Assembly (NCBI GenBank): GCA_033961575.1 | Contig: CM066736.1 | Coordinates: 9,023,501 to 9,087,500, forward strand | Source: Aselliscus stoliczkanus | Lineage: Eukaryota > Chordata > Mammalia > Chiroptera > Hipposideridae | Length of the DNA stretch: 64,000 bases | Direction of reading: 5' to 3' | In this document: positions 32,005 through 43,849 of the stretch, piece after piece | Layout of the letters: the number at the start of each line of letters is the position of its first letter | Position numbering within the stretch: the stretch's first letter is position 1 | Notes under the pieces: model-generated | What the model saw: the letters and a program-made list of their open reading frames with translations, nothing else | The model's database searches: none | What the model was told of the DNA's origin: nothing | Position numbers and translations under genes: made by a program

Positions 32005-32280
32005 TCCATCTCTCTTTAAAAATATTTTTTTTTTAAGCGTGAAGCTTGGAGGCATTAAACATAGTCCCACTGTTGTGCAGCCATCACCACCAGGACTTTT
32101 TCATTTTGCAAAACAAATTCCGTACCCATTAAAAAAACTCCCCATTCCTTACTCTCCCTAGCTGCTGGCAACCACCTTTTTACTTCCTGTCTCTGACTAT
32201 GAGCACTCTATGAACCTCATATGAGTGGGACCAGACAGCATTTGTCCTTCATGATCTCTTTCCAGCTTCATGACTGCCCT
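32005..32280 (-). mobile_element. L1 3' region remnant
   Basis: 'gttgtgcagccatcaccacc', 'aaattccgtacccattaaaa', 'ctgctggcaaccaccttttt' and 'tgaacctcatatgagtggga' are classic antisense L1M 3'-region phrases. Confidence 0.85.
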
Positions 32281-32979
32281 CTGAAATAAACAGAGCAGGC
32301 AATGTTACTCCCTTAACGGAGATGAGGGAAGTGATAGTTAGGAGTAAAATCACCTGCCGTGTGGAGGTGGAGGATCCTCTAGGAGATCAAGGTCCAAACT
32401 CAGAGAGGAATGAATGATTGTAGCTTCCAAATATCCCAGCACCTGCCTTAGAACCTGTCCTAGGAAAGATGCTCAAATGTTTGTTGAGTGAATAAACGGT
32501 GGACTCTTTCTTCCTACTTGTAACTCACTATAAGAATGAGCTTGCTAAGGCAAGAAGGGGAACTCACTAAAGGAAGCTTTGGTAATAGAAATCTGGTGTC
32601 CTTAGTAAAAATGAGTATACTGGGAATTCAGAAAGCATTCTTGGATTTTGCTGGGTCACCCATTTTTGTCGCCGAGCACACAGGGCTCTCTCTGTGCCTG
32701 TGACAAATCAATGGCAGGATTAAATGTATCTCAATTGTGTGGCCATTTCATGTTTGCCTTTTAAAGTAGAACCCCTGAAATGCACTTGTACTTTCTCTCG
32801 CAAAAGACAGTGCCACTTGGGGGTTTCCCACTGTGCTCTAGACACAGGACATTTATTAATCACAAACCATATTAAACATAGTCCTGGCCTTTCAGAAGAG
32901 GGATGTTTCATTTCTTTATACTCCTGTCTTCCAAAAAAGTTTAAACTTATTTTACTAGCTATGTTTTTTTTTCCACCAG
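32281..32979. other. Mostly unassigned sequence
   Basis: Weak MIR-like pieces occur at 32285-32390 and 32440-32500 ('tgtttgttgagtgaataaac'). The 94-codon frame at 32724-33008 has no domain and enters the next repeat. Confidence 0.35.
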
Positions 32980-33212
32980 ACCAGGGGTTGACAATTTTTT
33001 TTCTGTGAAGGGCCAGATAGTAAATATTTTAGGCTTTGATGGCCATCCAGTCTCTATTGCAATGATTCAACTCTGCCATTGTAGTGTGAAAACGGCCATA
33101 GGCCAGATGTAAATAAATGAGCTTCGTTGTTTCCAATAAAACTTTATTTGCAGAAACAGGTGATGGGTCCATTTGGGGCCACAAGCCATAGTTTGCTGAC
33201 TCCTGCACTAGA
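32980..33212 (-). mobile_element. hAT-like MER element (family A, copy 2)
   Basis: Near full length: 'accaggggttgacaattttt', 'ctgtgaagggccagatagta', 'aatattttaggctttgatgg', 'tccaataaaactttatttgc' and 'catagtttgctgactcctgc'. It is the same family and orientation as 3625-3805, but better preserved. Confidence 0.75.
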
Positions 33213-33739
33213 CCATGAACTATGCTGTGTTGGTCTTTGGACCTCCAGGGACAAGAACCAAGAAGGCATTCCAATCATTGGAACCAGGAAACATATGTAT
33301 TAGCTAGTTGCCCTGGAAACTGCATGGCATGAATGACTGCAGAGTATGCTGTTAGCCCTGAAGTCTAGCCTCCATTTCTTTGGAGAGCCTGACCAGTGGT
33401 CATTGGCCAAGGACTCCCTTGTTCTCCAACCTCCAGTGGCGCTGTGCTATTGGAAAGTAGGGGAGAGTGGAAGGGCATTTTCCCCAGCCCCCACCCTGCT
33501 GGGCCTCTTCAGATGTAGGGGCTCTAACAGTATCTGCTCTTCCTAGGATACTTTATCACCCATCTTTTTTGTGTTCTTGCTCCCTTTCCAAACCTTTGGG
33601 GGGAGTTTAAAGAAGGAACCTCTTGGAATGTGCCATCTGTGGCCTGCTGGGAATTGTGCAATTACCCAGACGTCACACTCAATGCTTCACGTAGATCATC
33701 TTCTTCATTCTTACCTACGAGTCAGGTAAGCCTGTCAGA
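33213..33739. other. Unique sequence
   Basis: Nothing recognisable; the 66-codon frame at 33346-33546 shows no motif. Confidence 0.35.
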
Positions 33740-34268
33740 CAGGCTCTAAAGTGGTTCTCAACGATCCCCCTCCTGGTTTTCATGCCCTTGTAAAAGTACC
33801 ACCCCACCCTTTTTAGTGTGAGTTGGTTGCTTCTATCCAATAGCACATGACAAAAGGAATGGGGTGTCACTTCTTGATGTTACCTAAGGTCATAACTTCC
33901 ATCCCATTAGCAGACTCCCCCACTTTACTGGCTTTCATGAGGCAAGTGGCCACATTGGGGAGGTCCACATGGCAGAAAACCAAGGGCAGCCTCCCACCAA
34001 CAGCTGGCAAGGAACCCAGGCCATCAGTCCTACAGCCTGCAAGAAAGTGGATCCTGCCAATACAGGAGCCTGGGAGCACATCCTTCCCCAGTCCGCCTTC
34101 AGATGAGACCCCAGCCAACACCTTGATTGTGGCCTTATGAGAGACCTTGTTCCAGAGAACTGAGCCAAGCAACATACTCATTTCCCCCTCTCCCCAGAAA
34201 TGGAGAGAAACATGTGCTGTTTTAAGCTGAGTTTGTAGCAATCGAGTAAGCAGCAATAGATAACTACA
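33740..34268 (+). mobile_element. MaLR/ERVL-type LTR (family E, sense)
   Basis: 'ctcccaccaacagctggcaa', 'tcctacagcctgcaagaaag', 'cttcagatgagaccccagcc' with 'aacaccttgattgtggcc', and the end 'gcagcaatagataactacac' follow a common mammalian LTR consensus. The copies at 35405 and 62325 are the same family reversed. The exact family name is not assigned. Confidence 0.7.
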
Positions 34269-34400
34269 CAGCAAGATAATTGCCTCTGTTGTACAGGTGA
34301 GGACCTTGAGGTTCGGGTAAGGGAGCTAACCTGCCCAAGGACACGGCTAGGAAACTGGCAGAGTCAGGGCTGTCAGGCCCTAGAGCTAACTGTCCCTCCT
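34269..34400 (-). repeat. MIR SINE (antisense)
   Basis: 'ttgtacaggtgaggaccttg', 'gctaacctgcccaaggacac' and 'actggcagagtcagggctgt' mark the core. It starts where the LTR ends. Confidence 0.75.
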
Positions 34401-35239
34401 CTGTGTGCACATATTTCCACCAAGTGGATGCTCTCTCAAGTGTCACTGTCCTTGGTGAATGACTTGCCTCTGAGCTCCACCCAGGGAGCAGCAGGAGGCC
34501 AGGGTTTGTAAAACAGCATCCAGCTGTCAGCGCTGGCATTTGTCAAAGGAAGTGACTGCACTTGGGCCCCAACACTGTTCCCAAAGTGGACACTGCTTTT
34601 TGAAAAGTGCTAATATACAAGCTTGTCAGGCCCAGCCTGGGGGGAGCTGAAGCAGTGGTCTGGTGCTGGGGGACAGATAAGGGGAGGCAGCTGCCATGGA
34701 AACCTGGGCATCTCTTTCCCTTGCCCACCTCTTGCCTCCAGCCGGAAGCAGCCACTTTCTCCAAAGCACTCATGGGGTGGGAAATGGGGGGGGCAGGGGG
34801 AGTAGAAAACCACCTCTCTTCAGATCTTCCTATTCTTAGGACCCAGAGCTGACGAACTAGTAACACAGATACCCTCTCTCTAGTGGAAACCAGTGCCGAG
34901 GGAACAGAAATGGCAAGCGCATCTGCTCAGCCCTGATCGGAAGCTGGAGGGTCCCTTTCTGGTACAGGGTAGACGAAGAATGGAGGTGCAGTCCACCAAT
35001 GGAAAGCAGTGGGTCCAGAATTTAGTGAGAAGCATGCCCTTTGGAAAGGGGACATGTCAGCTTTTAGCTGCCTAGCTAAGTGTGAGGACATTCCCAGACA
35101 GCCCTGACTCACAGTCCTGCTTTATATCACTATCATCTGTCTGCCCTTATTAAACAGGAATAGGTAATGCCAGATAAAGAATGTACACAGTTGTCTCTAA
35201 TGAACAAGAGGGCAGGGACTTCATAGCCAAGGAGCTGGA
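34401..35239. other. Unique sequence
   Basis: A G-rich run lies near 34786-34800. Five overlapping frames on both strands at 34543-34866 (60-107 codons) indicate GC-driven openness rather than coding. Confidence 0.4.
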
Positions 35240-35400
35240 GACACCGTGGTGAACAAGACACCACCTCAACTTCCATGAATGGCTTCAATCATGTATTAAA
35301 ATGCTTAAGCAATTACCAAGTGCCAGGTACCATGCCAGGTATACTGTAGAAACAAGACAAGAAATCCTAGCATTTGGGCTTATATCCTGGTAAGGGGAAG
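35240..35400 (+). repeat. Old interspersed repeat fragment (family B)
   Basis: 'ttaccaagtgccaggtacca' and 'tgccaggtatactgtagaaa' resemble the family described at 4285; diverged. Confidence 0.4.
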
Positions 35401-35404
35401 CAAA

Positions 35405-35860
35405 TGATTACTGAGTAACAAACATTCTCAAACTTAGTAGCTTCAAACAATACTGATTGCTCATTTTATTGTGGGTCTGGCATTTGGGCAGGGCTCAGCT
35501 GGGTGGTTCTTCCACCCTACATGATGGCAGCTGGAGTCATTCATGTGCTTGCATCTACCTGGTGGCTTGGATGGAATGCCAGGATGCCCTCTCGCCATGC
35601 AGGGTGTCTCATCACTGAGTGGTCCAGCTTGGACATCCTCACAACCCAGCAGCTGGGCTTTCAGTCCTCTCAAGGGCTCAGGAGTCCCAGGATATCACTT
35701 ACACCACACTCGGTTAAATCAAGTTCCAGGGCCAGCCCACAACCAAGAAGAAGAGAAAAGAACTCCCACTCTCTTACTATGACGAGAGGCAGGTGCATAC
35801 AGGGAGGGGAGGGATTACTGACGGCCATATTTGGAGACTATCTTTCTTATCTGATTCATA
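35405..35860 (-). mobile_element. MaLR/ERVL-type LTR (family E, antisense)
   Basis: 'ttgtgggtctggcatttggg', 'cagggctcagctgggtggtt' and 'catatttggagactatc' follow family E on the minus strand, from the 3' side inward. Confidence 0.6.
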
Positions 35861-36024
35861 ACTTCAGATAGTGATACAATCAGCAATAAACATTAAACAC
35901 CACAAAGAGGTAGAAAATAACCTGGAGGCTGAGTGAGAATGAGAAATGCTGCTCACAGTTGAGGCAGGGACATGTTTTCGTGTGGTGCTAGAAATTGGTA
36001 TTTTGAGTCAATACATTTCTCAGT
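35861..36024. other. Unassigned sequence
   Basis: Nothing recognisable. Confidence 0.3.
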
Positions 36025-36165
36025 TTATATAATTGCGTACTCCTCACAAGTGCTAAATTATGAACATTATCTCTTTTATACACATAAGGAAATTGAGATT
36101 GAGGCAGTGAAATGACTTAAAATGGCACAGCCAGTGAGGGCTGGTGTTTGGAACCTGGGCATGGC
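36025..36165 (-). repeat. MIR SINE (antisense)
   Basis: 'gaacattatctcttttatac', 'acataaggaaattgagattg' and 'atggcacagccagtgagggc' show the core. Confidence 0.75.
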
Positions 36166-36599
36166 TTCCCCACCTCGGCTCTTTTTGCAATAATATTCCA
36201 GAGGTAGACTTGTGACTAGATTGTTGTGAGGTCTTCCTTTTTCCCTGACTTGACCCAACTAGCTAAAGGGACAGACTTTCGCTAGCACCTTCATATCATA
36301 CCTTTGCTACCAATTTATAGGCAAAAGTTTGACTCCTAACAGAAGACAGGTGGTTGTCTACAGTGATACGATCAGCAAGTGACACACAGTATCATTCATT
36401 TCCTATTAATACAAATACAAAGATAAGATGGTGGTGCCACAAAGAAAAAACGAAACCCTTGTGTAAACTGTCTCCCCAGCTCCACTGCCTACTTCCTGAT
36501 GACAAAGCCATACCTTATATCTTTACCATGTACAGAGTCCTATTACACTGAGCCAGGAACCACTGAAAAATGTGGCATCCATTTGATTAAGGCCATCCA
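36166..36599. other. Unique sequence
   Basis: No feature is recognised. Confidence 0.3.
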
Positions 36600-36835
36600 T
36601 ATCATTATTGATCCAGTCATATATATGAATATACATTTCATATATATATCCATTTATATATATGTTTACATATGTACTTATTCATATGAGTATATATATA
36701 TGTATTATATGATTGAATGTACGGATGGATCTAACACATTCATATTCTATGTTGTATAACAATATGTACTCATATGCATGAATGAATGTAACATATGATG
36801 TATCATATGTATATGTTTTACATACACATTGCTTG
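36600..36835. repeat. AT-rich (TA)n low-complexity tract
   Basis: Repeated tatatata, catatg and attcatatg variants form a degenerate TA/CATA repeat. It produces the tyrosine/isoleucine-rich 86-codon frame (36499-36759) and the C-terminal half of the 177-codon minus frame (36682-37215), so neither is a gene. Confidence 0.85.
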
Positions 36836-38334
36836 TACTCATGGGGAAAGGCAGGGAGTTGACTCCTTTTGGCCATTTCCACGTCCACGTCCACAGGGCC
36901 TTCAGGAGTGCATGTCCCCTTTGGCTCTCTGACCCCCTGGGCTGGAGACTGGTGCACAGGGAAGGTTTGTGCATTCTCATGAAGGAGGTGCTGATCACCC
37001 CCGAATCCATGGCTGGGGTGGGGTGGGCTGCCGCCAGGAGTTAAGGTCCTCCCAGTCTTTAGTCCACGAAAGGAGAATGCTTTTCTTTTCTTTTCTCCCA
37101 GATTTGGGGGTTGATGGTGGTGGCAGTGGTGGAGGACTGGGGACAGCGAAAAGGGCTGAGAGATGGGGAAGCAGGAATGTATTATCATTAGGGGCAGGGA
37201 CTTTGGACAAGTCACTAATGTCTAGTTTACACAGCCAGGGAGAGGCGGAGCCAGGATCCAAAGCCTCTCCTTTGCCATCTGTCAAGTGTGTGTCATAGGA
37301 GCACCTGTCTGTCACCTAGTGCTGCTTTAAGGGTTGGATGAGGCATGCAGACTTCAGGATTCCAGCCACATAATCAGGGGAAATTTTCAATGCAGCATAA
37401 CCAGGAGCTGGGCTTCCTCCCCCTGCTCTTCTGGTGTGGCCCCAGTCCTTTCTCTCTTCTGACACAACAGAGCCTACAGAGCGGCCCCTCAACGCTTCCG
37501 TACACAGGGGCAAGGCTACTGGAAAACAGCACCGCCTAGCCACCTCATCCAATGCCGGGGAGCCATGAATGTGAGTTTCATGGAGATCCCTGTGAAAGGG
37601 GCAGCTGACGTGAGATCCCCAGAACCCCAGCATCATCTTCCTCCTGTGTTCCTGCATAGAGAAAGCAGGAGCCCAACCACCAGAGACAGCAGCACTCTTG
37701 TCTGCTGTAGGGCAGGAGACACGTGCTTAACTTTTCCCCAGAAAGTGAGTTCTTCCAGGGGCAGCAATTCCTCCATTTTTGGTGCTGGCACATAGTAGGT
37801 GCTCCAAAGGTTCTTGTGAATGGCCAGCTTCACAGAAGCTCCCAACATCATCTTACAGGCCACCTACCTGCTAGGAGTGGCATCTTGAGACCTACTGTCT
37901 CTGGCTGCCCCAGACGCTGATTTCATCTCCCTTCTTCCGGCTGGTCGGCCCGCCGTCTGTCACAAGCAGGGCGGCCAACGTCAGAGCCGGGTGACCTTTC
38001 AAAGACACCAGGATTTGTTTAATTTTCAGAATTCACCTCTCTTCAGCCTTCTTATCAGAGGCAGCGAGGTCCTAGCTGGGGAGGCTGTTTGGCATCTTTC
38101 CCTGAATTTTGAGACAAATGGACTGGGCGCCTCTCAACTGGCCTTTCTCAAGCACGGAGAGGGATGGCGAGGAAGGGAAGACATGATAGCACGGGGTGTG
38201 GGTGGAGAAGAGTTACCCAGAGAACAGGGGAGAAAGCCAGATGCACATTTCATGGTTATAATGCCTGGCTCGTTATCATGATATCCTTGTTCTTTACCAT
38301 GGCACTTTCTATCTTAAAAACGTCCTCCGTGCAC
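36836..38334. other. Unique sequence with one MIR scrap
   Basis: A short antisense MIR piece ('tttacacagccagggagagg') lies near 37228. Otherwise about 1.5 kb holds no recognised repeat or gene. Frames of 96-113 codons occur on both strands without a domain. This is one of the longer repeat-poor stretches. Confidence 0.4.
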
Positions 38335-38560
38335 ATAATTGCAGCTTATGTTTGCAGAGTTCTTATCACGGGCCAACCACAGTCTCGTCTAATGCATGGT
38401 CTCAGCTAACCCTCACAGCGGCACGTCGAAGTCCTGTTATCTTCATTTTACAGGTGAGAAAACTGAGGCCTATCCAGGGAAGCCGTGGCCCAATGCCACA
38501 CACTGTGTGGAAGGCCCAGGGTTTAAACTCAGCTCCGTGGCCTCTGAAGTCTGGCCAGGA
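38335..38560 (-). repeat. MIR SINE (antisense)
   Basis: 'tgcagagttcttatcacggg', 'cattttacaggtgagaaaac' and 'tgaggcctatccagggaagc' show a long antisense copy. Confidence 0.8.
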
Positions 38561-38722
38561 GGCAATACTGAAGTCTGAATAAACCTCATCTGGTGCTCAC
38601 AATAGCCTCGGGGAGAAATGCATACACCCCATTTTATTTGATTCATTTTCCTTTTCAAGTCACACAGCCTGCAAATGAGCACCAGAGGAATCATATCACA
38701 ACAAATCCTACAGTGTCTGGCC

Positions 38723-38724
<2 letters not shown>

Positions 38725-38772
<48 letters not shown>
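38725..38772. repeat. (TG)n microsatellite
   Basis: About 24 uninterrupted TG units end in ggcggggg. Confidence 0.97.
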
Positions 38773-38773
<1 letters not shown>

Positions 38774-38799
38774 CGGGGGGCGTCAAAGCCCTTTACCAT

Positions 38800-38965
38800 C
38801 TATGAATTTATTTAATCCCAACAGCCACGTGAAATACCGTTTCATGGTCTTATGATTGCCATTTCACAGGAGAGAAAAAGAAGGCTCAAGGAGATAAACC
38901 AGGTCCAAGCTCAAACTGCTGGTGCATGGTGGGAACAGGCTTACATCCTCGCCATCTGACCCTGC
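38800..38965 (-). repeat. MIR SINE (antisense)
   Basis: 'atttaatcccaacagccacg', 'gccatttcacaggagagaaa' and 'aggctcaaggagataaacca' mark the copy. Confidence 0.65.
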
Positions 38966-39839
38966 AGCTTACTGCACTCTGGACTATGTTATTCCCCTTC
39001 CTATGCAGTCCATGGTCAGCTGGACCCCAACAGTGAGGTCTTTCTCCAGTGGGGTTGCCTAGGGCTTATAGATGAATGATTCTCAATGCTCAGATGTAGC
39101 AGGCTCCATGCCCCTATGTGCCAACCTGCCTGCCTTCCTGTTCTTCCCTGACCAATCCAGACGCCCCATACATTTCCCTAGAAACCGCAGGGGCATTTTG
39201 AGGCTGGTGCAAACTGGTTTGGGTGGAAAACATCCCTTAAACGGGGAATCGCTGTAGCAGGCTACAGCACCTAAGCCAGGGAGGGAGAGGTTTTCTAGAA
39301 GAGAAGCTGCAATAAGGAAGCTACACTTGGGAATTATGGACACATGCCTGTTTTTATTTTTATTTTTTTTTTGTGGAGGGAGGTTTGCCAAGAGAAGCCG
39401 AGCCCGAGAGCTTGGCACTAGGTTCCCTCGAGGGCACGAAGTGACAATGGTATAGGGTCCTGCTCAGTTGGAAGTTCAGAGAAAGGCCCTTCCCAGTAGC
39501 CTCTTGCTGATAACGCAGACCTCGGGAAGACAGATGAGCAATCATTTCTTCTGGAGTCAAGCTACCTTAGTCTGAAGATGTCTAGTTCTCTGAACCTAGA
39601 AAGTCACCTAAAAGCTTAAAAACACAAGGGGATAAGAGACCAAGATTGGCGCCACATTTCACGTTAGCTGATCAAATTCTCAGTTTCCCAACTCGACTTC
39701 ATAATTGTGCCACCAATTTGTCTCCTGATTTCCTACCATGATTCCATCATTTAGCATCTTACCTTATGTCATATGTCAGTTTCCTAAGCTTTGTCTTCTC
39801 TTCCTTTCACTGGGGTTTTGGGATTTGAGGAGCCTCACT
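38966..39839. other. Unique sequence
   Basis: An A/T tract (about 39353-39372) is present. No gene or repeat was recognised; the 111-codon minus frame at 39083-39418 crosses that tract. Confidence 0.35.
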
Positions 39840-40030
39840 GAATAAAATTGCAAGCAGGAGAAAATGCTTAGTGAGCACATACTATGTGCTGGGATACCAT
39901 CCAGAAGAAGGCAGACGCTGACCTTCCTAGGCACCCAGGCAAATTAGGAAATGAGCATCAGTTATGACTGGGAGAAGGTCTAGCCAGGGAGTGCTGGGTG
40001 CTTGGAGAGCACAGAGCTAGGGGGCCTAAC
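39840..40030 (+). repeat. Old interspersed repeat fragment (family B)
   Basis: 'gtgagcacatactatgtgct' matches the start region of the family. The rest is weakly similar. Confidence 0.4.
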
Positions 40031-40424
40031 CTAGCCAAGGGAGCTGTTTTACACTAATTCTGTTATTTTAACCTTTCCAACTTTTATCTATCTCTTTAAT
40101 TGGGTTTATTTTATCCTTTGTTTGGAATATTCTCCATTTAGAATTTTATTCTTAGGTGATGGACTAGCAGGCAGGAAATGTGGACATAGGGTGACTGCTG
40201 CAAGACTAGTCCACGCAACTCCCCCAAACACACACACACCCCTTCTCCCTTCAAAATTCTGGCTGTGGGATCTGAGTTATAAATAATTAACATTTCTCAA
40301 CATGTATACCATAACTGCTGGCACTAGGGCACTTTCTCAAACATGTCCTTTTTGTTTGTTTGTTTTGAGTGGCGGGGGTAAACTACGTGTCTCCAAAGTC
40401 CTAATAAAAGCATCCATGGCCTTA
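40031..40424. other. Unassigned sequence
   Basis: A short (CA)n piece lies at about 40230-40241. Nothing else. Confidence 0.3.
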
Positions 40425-40600
40425 CCTAATCTTCACCATGACTCAAGCTGCAAGGTACTATTATTCCCCTTTTTAGATGGAGGAAACTGAGGCTCGGCAA
40501 GGTGGGGGAACTTGCCCAAGGTCACAGGCTCCCGACAAAGGGAGGCAGCGCTGGAATCATGCAGTCTACTTCTAAAGTGTAAGCTCTTCACAGCCTTCCT
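40425..40600 (-). repeat. MIR SINE (antisense)
   Basis: 'tattattcccctttttagat', 'ggaggaaactgaggctcggc' and 'cttgcccaaggtcacaggct' give a clear core. Confidence 0.85.
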
Positions 40601-40799
40601 ATTATGGCCACCCTGTGTCCCTAAGCCTAGGACTAGCCTTGTAATAATAGTCTGGAATTATCAAAGCCACAAAACCACCCCACCTCCAACTTTTAGAATT
40701 GAGTCAAACGCCTCTAAGGGAAGTTGCTCCCAGCTGGGGCAGACGCCTTGCTACATACTCAAGGGGGTATAGATACTCATACATTTGGGGGGCTATGGT

Positions 40800-40965
40800 C
40801 CTGGAAAGAATGACAGTTAACTGAGTGCAAGGTGGGAATGAGGTCTGCATTTGCCCCTTTCCATCAGGGTGACTTGGGTAAGCCTCGGTTTGCTTATCTG
40901 TGAAATGGGGATCCTACCACCTCCTCCCTCAGAGAATCCCCTTGAGGATAAAATGAGGACCATGA
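40800..40965 (+). repeat. MIR SINE (sense)
   Basis: 'tgacttgggtaagcctcggt', 'ttgcttatctgtgaaatggg' and 'gatcctaccacctcctccct' follow the sense order. Confidence 0.7.
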
Positions 40966-41044
40966 AAGGACAGTACAGGGGTAGAAGGGAGGGGAAGAAG
41001 TGTAGGACATATTGGAATGCGGGGACTGGTCACTTCCCAGCAGA

Positions 41045-41312
41045 CAAGCACTAGCAGAGATGTGGGTAAGCAGTTCTCGTGAACTATTGGTGAGAGGGTC
41101 CAGACTTCTTTGGAAAACCAGGTTGGCATTCACTAAATCAAGGCGAAACCTCTATGCTGTGTGGTCCAGCAATCCCACTCCTAGTACCAGGAGACTTGTC
41201 CAAGATGTCCATACTAGCATTTCTCATCCTTGCTCCAGACTGGACACCATCAAATGTCCACAGCAAAATGGATACACTGTGGCTTGTTCATAGAATATCA
41301 TAAAAATCCAAT
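41045..41312 (+). mobile_element. L1 ORF2/3' fragment (sense)
   Basis: 'actattggtgagagggtcca', 'gtccagcaatcccactccta' and 'acagcaaaatggatacactg' follow the L1 sense order (ggtgggaatg, then ccagcaattccactcctag, then ggataaacaaaatgtgg). This is the only L1 fragment seen in sense orientation here. Confidence 0.7.
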
Positions 41313-41819
41313 TGTCCCACATAGTTATGGAAGATTTTGAAGCAGGGAAGGGCCACAACATAGCCCAAGGTCAAAGGCCAGCCTCGCAAGAGTGTGGTGA
41401 TGAAGACAGGCAATCCTACCAAGTCTGGTCTGTGACCGCCCTAATACCAAGCCATAGAATTGAAGTGTTAAGGATTAGAGATCACTGAGGTCAAAGCCAC
41501 AGCAGGGGCACGGCTTCCTTTGATGGTGTCCTGAACAACCTGAATCCATTTTCTCTCCTTGGATGCCACCAACCCAGCCCATGTGTGAGACTGAACAAGG
41601 AGAAACTTAGACTTTTGCATCAGCTTTGATGGCGAAGACCCCCTCTGGGTACCTCCCATCCATGCCCACTCTTTGTTCTGTTCCCCTGGAGTCACATGAG
41701 AGGAATCCTGGATTTTCCAAGATGGCGTTCTTCAGATATGTAGTGAGTTTTGCCATCGCTGCCTGTCTTGTTCTATCCCAAAGTGGAAAGGCAGGTCCCA
41801 CAATGGTTATAAGCCCATA
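41313..41819. other. Unique sequence
   Basis: Complementary frames at 41607-41820 (64 codons each strand) carry no motif. Confidence 0.35.
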
Positions 41820-41960
41820 ACCTGGAGTCAGATGACTCAGGTTCTAACAGGACCTGCATATTGGCTGTGTCATTTTGGGCAAGTTATTTAACCTTACAAA
41901 GTAGTTACTCCCATCTCCTCTGTATAGATGAAGAAACACCTTTAGAGAGGTTGTCACAGA
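41820..41960 (+). repeat. MIR SINE (sense)
   Basis: 'cctggagtcagatgactcag', 'gtcattttgggcaagttatt' and 'taaccttacaaagtagttac' are the sense head and middle. Confidence 0.75.
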
Positions 41961-42030
41961 GATCAAAGTTAGGGCATGTCCTTTATTTAGCACAGCCCCA
42001 GGTCCACACCTAACATGTGAGTTTTTACAA

Positions 42031-42217
42031 CAGTGGTTCCCAGATTTTGCTTCACGTGTTAGAATCATCTGGGAGCTCAAAAAAAAAAAAAAAGAAATCT
42101 CAGAGGTGAAATTACATTTCATACAAATCACATCAATGTCTGGCGGCGGGGAGGGGTTAGGAGCCAAGCATTAGGGCTTTTTAAAAATCTCAATGTGTAG
42201 TTAAGTTGGGAACCATT
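42031..42217 (+). mobile_element. MER5/Charlie-like hAT element with A-run
   Basis: It starts 'cagtggttcccagattttgc' and ends 'ttgggaaccattg', which are matching hAT terminal inverted repeats. 'gttagaatcatctgggagct' follows the 5' end. A run of about 15 A sits at 42080-42094. Confidence 0.75.
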
Positions 42218-42589
42218 GATTATTATCATTATACGTCCCGGAGTCAGGTTTCAGCTGAGGCGAGTTTCCCGACTGGGGAGGGCAGCCACCTGCTTGCCTA
42301 GGCTCCTAACCTTTTCATTGGCCCTGGCTTCAGATCTCTTCAGCTTGGGTGTGCAAGATGAACTCAGCGGCTCCAGTCGCCTTCTTTGTCACTTGGCAAT
42401 TCAAACTGAAAACACCTCCTCAGCCTTCCCGCCCTGCAGTCAACGACACCCTGAATACCCAGTTGCTCCCAAACTCAGGAGGCGGCCTTGACCTTTCCAT
42501 CAGCTCTATTCAGCCAAGTCCGATTGAGTTCCTTTGACAATGCCTCATTGCTGTCACTCAAGGAGAGGGAGAGAAGAAGCTGTCCTCAT
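42218..42589. other. Unassigned sequence
   Basis: No feature recognised in this stretch before the L2 fragment. Confidence 0.3.
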
Positions 42590-43015
42590 TCAAGCCACCG
42601 TCATCACCCTCACTTCTCCATCTGGACAACTCTAATAAGTTATCTGCCTTCCTGGCCTCCATTTAGAGTCCCCATTCCCAGGCACCAGCCACAGGAGTCT
42701 TCTAAATGCGCATCTCATTAATCCCCTTCCTTTGAGCCCTCAAGGGCTCCCCATCGCTGTCTGGAGAAAGGCCAAACTCCTGATCCTGTCCTATAAGCCT
42801 CTGCCACCAGCTCCTGTAATCTCAGAACTCTTTCAGCCCCATTACATTTCCAATGGCACTCGCTTTTAACTCCTTCACTGCCTCAGGACCTTTGCACATG
42901 CTGCTCCATGCTACTTTTACCCTCAACAGTCTTCTCTGAAGCCTCTAGTTTATGTGCCTCTGTTAGCTACTCCTAGGGCTGCTGACTTTATCTGCTGTTT
43001 CCCACTCTAATAGGT
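42590..43015 (-). repeat. L2 LINE fragment
   Basis: 'gccctcaagggctccccatc', 'gaaaggccaaactcctgatc', 'cctataagcctctgccacca' and 'ctcaggacctttgcacatgc' with 'tgctccatgctacttttacc' follow the antisense L2 order. Confidence 0.85.
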
Positions 43016-43039
43016 GATAGCAATATGCTTGTCACCCCA

Positions 43040-43240
43040 TCGCCTGTTAAATACTGTCAGTATGAACTCATTGAACCCTCTTATGGGGACCCTGTTACCC
43101 TATTTTATATGTGAGGAAACTGGGGCACAGAGAGGTTGAGTAGTTCTCTTAAGTGAACATCACACAGCTAGTGAATTGCACCCCTTGAACTTGAACCTGG
43201 GCAGTCTGGCCCCGGAGCCTGAGATCTGGGCGTGCTCTTG
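43040..43240 (-). repeat. MIR SINE (antisense), well preserved
   Basis: 'cctattttatatgtgaggaa', 'actggggcacagagaggttg' and 'cacacagctagtgaattgca' with 'ttgaacctgggcagtctggc' are close to consensus. Confidence 0.9.
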
Positions 43241-43849
43241 CCCTGATTGCAGCCGAGAGTATCTCAAGTGTGCTGCCTCAGCTCATGGCTGCACTCACCC
43301 CTCGATTCTTAGAGTCTGGCACGCAGGGAGCACTTCATGGTTTTGAATGAATAACCCTCAAATGAGGAAGAGACAGAAGAGTGTCTTTCTCCCTAATCCT
43401 GAGTCGGCTCAAACACAAGAATACACAGGTAGAAGCAGAGGCTGGCCCAAGCTTCAGGTGGCTGGGTGTACCAATGGGAACACACATCTACACATGTGCC
43501 CAATGTGTCCACATAGCATCCCCTCACCAGAGCCAGGTCTCTCCCTGTTTGGAAGGAACCATCCAGCCTTCCCCTGCCCCCTTCCCCGCCGCCTGCTCGG
43601 GGTCTCGAAACAGAACAACCCCACTAATTCATCAGGGGACGTCAGCCTCGCGGAACGGTTTGAGGCATAAATCAAAGTATGAGGAAAGGTTTAAAAAAAA
43701 AAAGAGGTAGTGGGGAAAGAAAAATCAGGGAAGGGGGTAGGGAGACAGAGCGATGGAAGGAGAATGGGGTGGGGGGATGAGATCAAAGGCAAAAATTCAT
43801 CAGAGATAACGGAATTATTTATTTTTCCTGCTCTCATTCTCTGGGCCTT
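43241..43849. other. Unique sequence
   Basis: An A-run at about 43691-43703 and a G-rich purine stretch (43705-43790) produce opposite-strand frames without domains. Confidence 0.35.

Noticed and set aside
36682..37215. 177-codon minus-strand open frame
   Set aside because: Its C-terminal half is translation of a degenerate TA/CATA repeat.
38470..38799. 109-codon frame with a histidine/threonine run
   Set aside because: The run is translation of the (TG)n microsatellite, and the rest lies in a MIR.
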